The position numbers and the translations under genes are program-made. A stretch of DNA of 18,391 nucleotides from contig CAJUNF010000003.1 of assembly GCA_910587775.1 (NCBI GenBank), forward strand, positions 41,923-60,313, written 5' to 3'. The notes under the pieces were generated by a model. It searched no databases and was not told the origin of the DNA. It saw nothing but the letters and a program-made list of their open reading frames with translations. Positions 14,434-18,391 of this stretch are shown here, piece after piece. Each line of letters opens with the position of its first letter. The first letter of the stretch is position 1. This DNA comes from an uncultured Bacilli bacterium. GTDB taxonomy: Bacteria > Bacillota_I > Bacilli_A > RF39 > UBA660.

Positions 14434-15891
14434 ATGGCAAAGTCAAAGAAGAAAATGAATTCGAAGGTATTGTTTGGATTTAAAATATTAGGTGTTATTT
14501 GTGTATTACTAATGATTTGCTTTTTATATTTTTTAGGAAAACTTAATATTCTTCCAAGTATGTATTATTTTTTAATTGTTTTCTTATTTTTTTTGGTTTC
14601 ACTTTTATCTTTATTTGGAATTTTTAAATTTAAAAAGGTTTTAAAAATATTTTCTTTTATTTTGTTACTTTTGTTCGGATTTATTAGTTCTTTTGGGTGT
14701 TATTATTTATATCATACCGATGCATTTTTAAATCAATCTTTTCGTAATCGTAAAATGAGTTATACGACAACTTATTATGTTGTAGCATCGAGTGAAAGTA
14801 GTGTTTCATCTGTTTCATCTATAAATTCTTCTGTTGGATATTATAATGGTTCCAGTTTGATTGAAGATGCAATGGGTAAGTTAGTAGAAAGCGGTGGCAA
14901 AAATTATTCTTATACACCGTATGATGATGTTGTTACTATGTTTCAAAATGTTCTTGCTCAAGCAATTTCTGTAATGCTTGTAGAGCAGACAAATTATAAT
15001 TTGGTTTTTGATATTAATAAAGATTTAAAGAAGGAACAATTTAAAGTTATTGATGAAATAAAGTTTAATACAGAAGTAGAGAATAATGTGGAAACAGATG
15101 GTAGAAAGTTTAATATTTATATTGGTGGAAATGATTTTACAAATAGTTTAATGGATTTTAATATGGTTTTAACAATTAATATGGATACACATAAAGTTTT
15201 AATGACAAGTTTTCCAAGAGATTATTATATACCTGTTAGTGGTTTTGATGGTAGAAGAGATACATTAAGTTTTATGGGAGCACGGGGAGTTGAAACGAAT
15301 CGTAAGTCTTTAGAAGAATTTTTAGGAATTGATCTTGGATATTTTGTTAAAATTCAAACTCATAGTTTAGTAGGTATTGTTGATGAAATAGGTGGAATAG
15401 AATATTGTTCTGATGTAACATTTACGACTACTCATGCCAAAATTTTAGATGATTATGATGATCGTAAGGGTGAGAAAATGTATGTTACAAAAGGGTGTCA
15501 TCATTTTAATGGAATTGAGACTTTAACAGTTGCACGTGAACGTTTAGCATTTCCTGATGGAGATCGTCAGCGTCAGAGAAATTGTCAACAAATTATCAAA
15601 GCAATATTAAAGCAACTTATTAGTGTAAATACGATTACGAATTATAATAATATTTTAAATTCTTTGAATGAATTATATCAAACGAATTTACCAAGAGAGG
15701 TTATTACGGATTTAATTAAAGAGACGATTGATGGAGCAAATTGGGAAATTTTAGAACAATCTGTTAATGGTAGTGATAGTGAGAATTATGTTCATTTAAC
15801 TAATTTAAGAAGTTATGTAATGAATCCTGATATGAATACTGTTCATTTAGCAGTGCAAAAGATAAAAGAAACTTTAGAAATTGAAAATTAG
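14434..15891 (+). CDS. LytR-CpsA-Psr (LCP) family glycopolymer ligase
   Basis: LCP enzymes transfer undecaprenyl-PP-linked glycopolymers such as capsule or teichoic acid to peptidoglycan outside the membrane. The 485-residue protein starts with a basic tail, then three hydrophobic helices (about 16-36, 43-63 and 69-93), as in streptococcal CpsA rather than single-helix LytR. A Ser-rich linker (about 119-142) and an accessory region follow. The LCP core runs from about 226: NIYIGGND, DFNMVLTINMDTHKVLMTSFPRDYYIP (with R262), the EFLGIDLGYFVKIQTHSLVGIVDEIGGI segment, and ARERLAFPDGDRQRQRN (R368 and R370), which hold the pyrophosphate-binding arginines and acidic residues. Cysteines 325, 355 and 384 lie in the extracellular core. 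ATG 14434 has GAGGTGA 5 bases upstream; a GTG at 14425 would fall inside it. It probably anchors the polymer made by the upstream locus. Confidence 0.93.
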   Translation: MAKSKKKMNSKVLFGFKILGVICVLLMICFLYFLGKLNILPSMYYFLIVFLFFLVSLLSLFGIFKFKKVLKIFSFILLLLFGFISSFGCYYLYHTDAFLNQSFRNRKMSYTTTYYVVASSESSVSSVSSINSSVGYYNGSSLIEDAMGKLVESGGKNYSYTPYDDVVTMFQNVLAQAISVMLVEQTNYNLVFDINKDLKKEQFKVIDEIKFNTEVENNVETDGRKFNIYIGGNDFTNSLMDFNMVLTINMDTHKVLMTSFPRDYYIPVSGFDGRRDTLSFMGARGVETNRKSLEEFLGIDLGYFVKIQTHSLVGIVDEIGGIEYCSDVTFTTTHAKILDDYDDRKGEKMYVTKGCHHFNGIETLTVARERLAFPDGDRQRQRNCQQIIKAILKQLISVNTITNYNNILNSLNELYQTNLPREVITDLIKETIDGANWEILEQSVNGSDSENYVHLTNLRSYVMNPDMNTVHLAVQKIKETLEIEN

Positions 15892-15906
15892 TTTCTTTTT
15901 CTTTTC

Positions 15907-15935
15907 TTGCAAGCAACTTTTTTTCATGGTAATAT
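15907..15935 (+). promoter_or_regulatory. Candidate promoter for the HEAT/GT2-like pair
   Basis: TTGCAA (15907-15912) and TAATAT (15930-15935) are separated by exactly 17 bp. The start site would be near 15942, leaving a T-rich leader of about 94 bases before the gene at 16036. No terminator with a convincing stem is visible after the LCP gene, so read-through is also possible. Confidence 0.5.
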
Positions 15936-16035
15936 GTTTCTATTGATGAGAGTTTTGTCATTTTCTAGTATTTTTTACATTTCTTTTTTATATGAGTTTA
16001 AGTTTTAAAATGGTATTTTAGGTAGTGGAGGATTT

Positions 16036-17094
16036 ATGGAAATGTGGTTTGAGAAAATTTTTGTTATCTATATTCTGGTTTTTCTATTTCTTTTACTTGG
16101 GATTTTTTTTGTTTTATTTATTCTTAAAGTGAGAAAGAATAATAATATTTGGTTAAATCAGCAAATAGAAGAATTTATCTTATCAAAAGATGCTTTAATG
16201 GATGAGGCATTATTTTCAAAAGTTATAAAAAATGAGCAGACATTTTCTTCTTTTTTGAATGTTTTAAAACGATATTCAATAGAAGTACAAAAGAAAAAAA
16301 TTGTTAGTTTAAAACCTTTTTTTCTTGATTCTTTTAGTAAAATTCGTAACCGATCTATTATTTATCAAGTTTTTTTCTTAAGATTTTTGTCTCAATATCC
16401 TAATTTGTTAGAAGGAAAAAATAATCCTTTACTTACATATGTTGCAGAGTGTTGTATATCAGATTCTTTTTATCTTGTTGATCAAGCTTTTTTAACTATT
16501 AATTGTTTTGGAAATTCAGAATTAGTTCGAAAAACATTATTATTAATGAATCAACACAATATTAATTATCATAGTAAATTAATTACAAATAGTCTTTTGA
16601 CATTTCATGGTAATGATACTGTTTTTTGTGATAATATTGCTAAGGATATCAAAAAATATAATGCTAATTATCAGGTGGCTTTAATTGATTTTTTAGGAAT
16701 TAAAAAATTAGACCTTTCAGAACTTATTTTATCTTTATTAGTTGATCAAAAAGAAGATAAGGAAGTGCGTCTTGCTTGTATTCGTTATTTTTCTATAGTT
16801 CGTTATAAATATGTAAGGCCTGTTTTATATGATTTTTTAAAGGATGATGTTAATTCGTGGGAATATGCAGCAATTGCTGCAAAGGCACTTATAAATTATC
16901 CAGGAAAAGAAACGACTAATCATTTATTAGAAGCGCTTGGTAGTTATAGCTGGTATGTAAGAAATAATGCAGCTAAAAGTATTATAGATATGAATGATAG
17001 TGATATTGTAAGGCAGATGTTACGACAAATTAGCGATAAATATGCACATGAGGCGTTGGTATATCAAAAATCGTTAAAGGAAAGGAAGAAATAA
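16036..17094 (+). CDS. Membrane-anchored HEAT-repeat protein
   Basis: This is a 352-residue protein with one N-terminal transmembrane helix (about 7-31, followed by KVRKNNN), so the rest should be cytoplasmic by the positive-inside rule. The rest is alpha-helical. Repeats of HEAT/PBS-lyase type are clearest in the C-terminal half: DKEVRLACIRYFSIV, SWEYAAIAAKALINYP and SWYVRNNAAKSIIDM, each followed by a second helix. HEAT solenoids bind protein partners and have no catalytic residues. The GT2-like membrane protein gene starts 1 base after this stop, so the two very likely act together. GTGGAGG (16025-16031) precedes ATG 16036; ATG 16042 is possible too. I do not recognise a named gene. Confidence 0.83.
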   Translation: MEMWFEKIFVIYILVFLFLLLGIFFVLFILKVRKNNNIWLNQQIEEFILSKDALMDEALFSKVIKNEQTFSSFLNVLKRYSIEVQKKKIVSLKPFFLDSFSKIRNRSIIYQVFFLRFLSQYPNLLEGKNNPLLTYVAECCISDSFYLVDQAFLTINCFGNSELVRKTLLLMNQHNINYHSKLITNSLLTFHGNDTVFCDNIAKDIKKYNANYQVALIDFLGIKKLDLSELILSLLVDQKEDKEVRLACIRYFSIVRYKYVRPVLYDFLKDDVNSWEYAAIAAKALINYPGKETTNHLLEALGSYSWYVRNNAAKSIIDMNDSDIVRQMLRQISDKYAHEALVYQKSLKERKK

Positions 17095-17095
17095 T

Positions 17096-18163
17096 ATGGC
17101 AGATTTCATTAAATATCTTACATATCTTTTGTGTTTTTATTTTATTGTTTCTGTTTTCTTTTCTAGTTTTATTGGAATGATTCAGTTATTACGAGTTTAT
17201 TTTAAAAAACGTGAATATGTTATTTCATCAGAGATGAAGAAAGATTCTTGTATACCAGTATCTATTATTTTGCCTGTTGTTGAAAGTGAGCAATTGCTTG
17301 CTGATAAGTTAAGTTATTTATTAGAATTAGATTATCCAGTTTATGAAGTTGTCATGGTTTATGATGGGGCTGATGAAATGCTTATAAGTCATATTAATAA
17401 TACCTATTCTTTAGTAGAAATGCATCATCCGATTCGTCAGAAATTAAAAACGTCTTTTGTAAAAGCCGTTTATGAGGGAGATTATAAAAATATTAGTATT
17501 ACTTTAGTTCATAAAGTAGCTTCTTCTTTTGGAGATGCTATAAATGTTGGGTTTAATTTAGCAAAATATCCTTATGTTTTACCTCTTTGTGATAAGATTG
17601 GAATTCAAGTAGATGGAGTAAAAAAGTTGATGTATGCTATGTTTAGTAAACCAAATATGATTGCATGTGGTGGTTTTTCAAATATTTTACCTAGCAATAC
17701 ACTTACAAAAAGACAAAGATTAGAACGATTTAAGAGAAATATTATGGGCTATTCTAAGAAACCTTCTTGGGATAGTAACATTAAAGCTCTTTGGTTACTT
17801 AAAAAGGAGATTATTTTTGATTTTGGTGGGTTTAATTCTTATATGAATGATAGCTTTTCTTCTTTTATGAAATTATTTTATGATTATTGTTGGGAAAGAG
17901 AATTAGATCAATCTATTATGGTAATTCCAGAGAATGTTGGTATTATTCCTTCCTATTCTTCTTGGTCTTCGTATTTTTTTCAAGGTTATTTTTCTTATAG
18001 TAGATTATTCTTTTTTTTCTCTTGTTTCTTTCTTTTTAGTATTGCTTCGTGGTATCATGTTTTCTCGTTTTGGTTTTTTTCTGTTATTTTAGTTGTTTAT
18101 ATTCTTTTTCAACTTCTTTTTCCTGTGTTTCTTTACAAATTATATCAATTGATTCTTTCTTGA
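17096..18163 (+). CDS. GT2-like membrane protein with degenerate catalytic motifs
   Basis: The 355 residues follow the layout of processive family 2 glycosyltransferases: one N-terminal transmembrane helix (about 9-32), a cytoplasmic GT-A domain, and two or three C-terminal helices (about 303-351). Conserved scaffold pieces are VSIILPVVESEQL (55-67), LDYPVYEVVMVYDGADE (78-94), FGDAINVGFNLAKYPYV (145-161), and FGGFNSY (243-249). The catalytic motifs look altered. Where the family has a DAD/DXD after the KYPY stretch, this protein reads LPLCDKIGI (162-170). The ED/TED acid is NDSF (251-254). The QxxRW region is FFQGYFSYSR (294-303), with no RW. I infer an inactive or strongly altered transferase. 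ATG 17096 has AGGAAG (17083-17088) upstream. It is coupled to the HEAT gene; a class B PBP follows. Confidence 0.75.
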   Translation: MADFIKYLTYLLCFYFIVSVFFSSFIGMIQLLRVYFKKREYVISSEMKKDSCIPVSIILPVVESEQLLADKLSYLLELDYPVYEVVMVYDGADEMLISHINNTYSLVEMHHPIRQKLKTSFVKAVYEGDYKNISITLVHKVASSFGDAINVGFNLAKYPYVLPLCDKIGIQVDGVKKLMYAMFSKPNMIACGGFSNILPSNTLTKRQRLERFKRNIMGYSKKPSWDSNIKALWLLKKEIIFDFGGFNSYMNDSFSSFMKLFYDYCWERELDQSIMVIPENVGIIPSYSSWSSYFFQGYFSYSRLFFFFSCFFLFSIASWYHVFSFWFFSVILVVYILFQLLFPVFLYKLYQLILS

Positions 18164-18183
18164 TTTTAGAGTAGTAAGTTCAT

Positions 18184-18231
18184 AAACATACGTAAACTTT
18201 AATATATTTGATTAGGGTGAGGCGTATGTTT
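18184..18231. repeat. Perfect 9-bp inverted repeat spanning the PBP start codon
   Basis: AAACATACG (18184-18192) and CGTATGTTT (18223-18231) are exact reverse complements separated by 30 bases. The right arm contains the ATG at 18226 and lies directly after the ribosome site. It could be an operator pair or, on a read-through transcript, a hairpin closing the start. A TAATAT hexamer (18200-18205) lies between the arms. Confidence 0.45.
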
Positions 18232-18391
18232 TTTAATGATGTTCATACTAGAATTCGATTTGTTTTTTTAGTTGTAGTGATGATTTTTCTTTGTATTATA
18301 TTACGTGTATTTTATATCCAAGTTTTTCAATACGATAAATTAAGTAATTTAGCAGAATCATTATGGAGTAGGGAACTTCCTATTACTGCAG
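18226..18391 (+). CDS. Class B penicillin-binding protein, N-terminus only (runs off the window)
   Basis: The 55 visible residues are MFFNDVHTRIRFVFLVVMIF followed by the rest of a signal-anchor helix (about 11-29), the FYIQVFQYDKLSNLAESLW segment and SRELPITA. This is the usual start of class B PBPs (FtsI/SpoVD/PBP2 type): a basic short tail, one helix, then the region before the RG-I-DRNG motif of the dimerisation domain. The enzyme would be a peptidoglycan transpeptidase outside the membrane. AGGGTGAGG (18214-18222) precedes the ATG. The catalytic SxxK, SxN and KTG motifs lie beyond the window, so elongation versus division role cannot be decided. It is the + strand neighbour of the HEAT/GT2-like pair. 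Confidence 0.8.
   Translation, partial: MFFNDVHTRIRFVFLVVVMIFLCIILRVFYIQVFQYDKLSNLAESLWSRELPITA

Overview
The window looks like a low-GC Bacillota chromosome, most likely a wall-building Bacilli or Erysipelotrichia-type (or related gut) lineage. The DNA is very AT-rich and almost everything is on the + strand. TGA is used as a stop. Shine-Dalgarno sites are strong (AAGGAG/GGAGG) and the envelope genes are Gram-positive types: CpsC/CpsD pair, LCP ligase, TagD, CDP-glycerol transferase, VanZ and a class B PBP. I cannot name a species.

Layout. 1-454 is a probable regulatory leader with no supportable gene; it holds several short repeats, a palindrome and an extended -10 promoter. 485-14124 is a surface-glycopolymer locus. 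A phosphoglycosyltransferase (485-1165) should load the first sugar-phosphate on undecaprenyl phosphate and is followed at once by a small intrinsic terminator. A WecG/TagA-type ManNAc transferase and a UDP-GlcNAc 2-epimerase form the next pair. They are followed by a GT4, an O-acetyltransferase, a GT32, a Wzy-type polymerase, a second O-acetyltransferase, a Wzx-type flippase and a TagB/TagF-like polyol-phosphate transferase (to 9817). Next comes an unusual activation cassette (9833-12290): a SerB-like HAD phosphatase, a LicC/MobA-like nucleotidyltransferase, an Asp/Glu-family racemase with both catalytic cysteines, and a TagD-like cytidylyltransferase. The CpsC/CpsD length and tyrosine-kinase pair and a VanZ-like membrane protein close the locus at a second terminator.

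From 14220 the genes sit in smaller units: a 40-residue membrane protein, a three-TM LCP (LytR-CpsA-Psr) ligase, a membrane-anchored HEAT-repeat protein paired with a GT2-like membrane protein whose catalytic motifs look eroded, and the 5' end of a class B penicillin-binding protein that runs off the window.

Working model (inference): lipid-linked repeat units containing ManNAc are built by the transferases, O-acetylated, decorated with one or two CDP-activated phosphate substituents, flipped by Wzx, polymerised by Wzy under CpsC/CpsD control, and attached to peptidoglycan by the LCP protein. The parts least explained by known systems are the HAD/nucleotidyltransferase/racemase cassette and the HEAT plus degenerate-GT2 pair next to the PBP.
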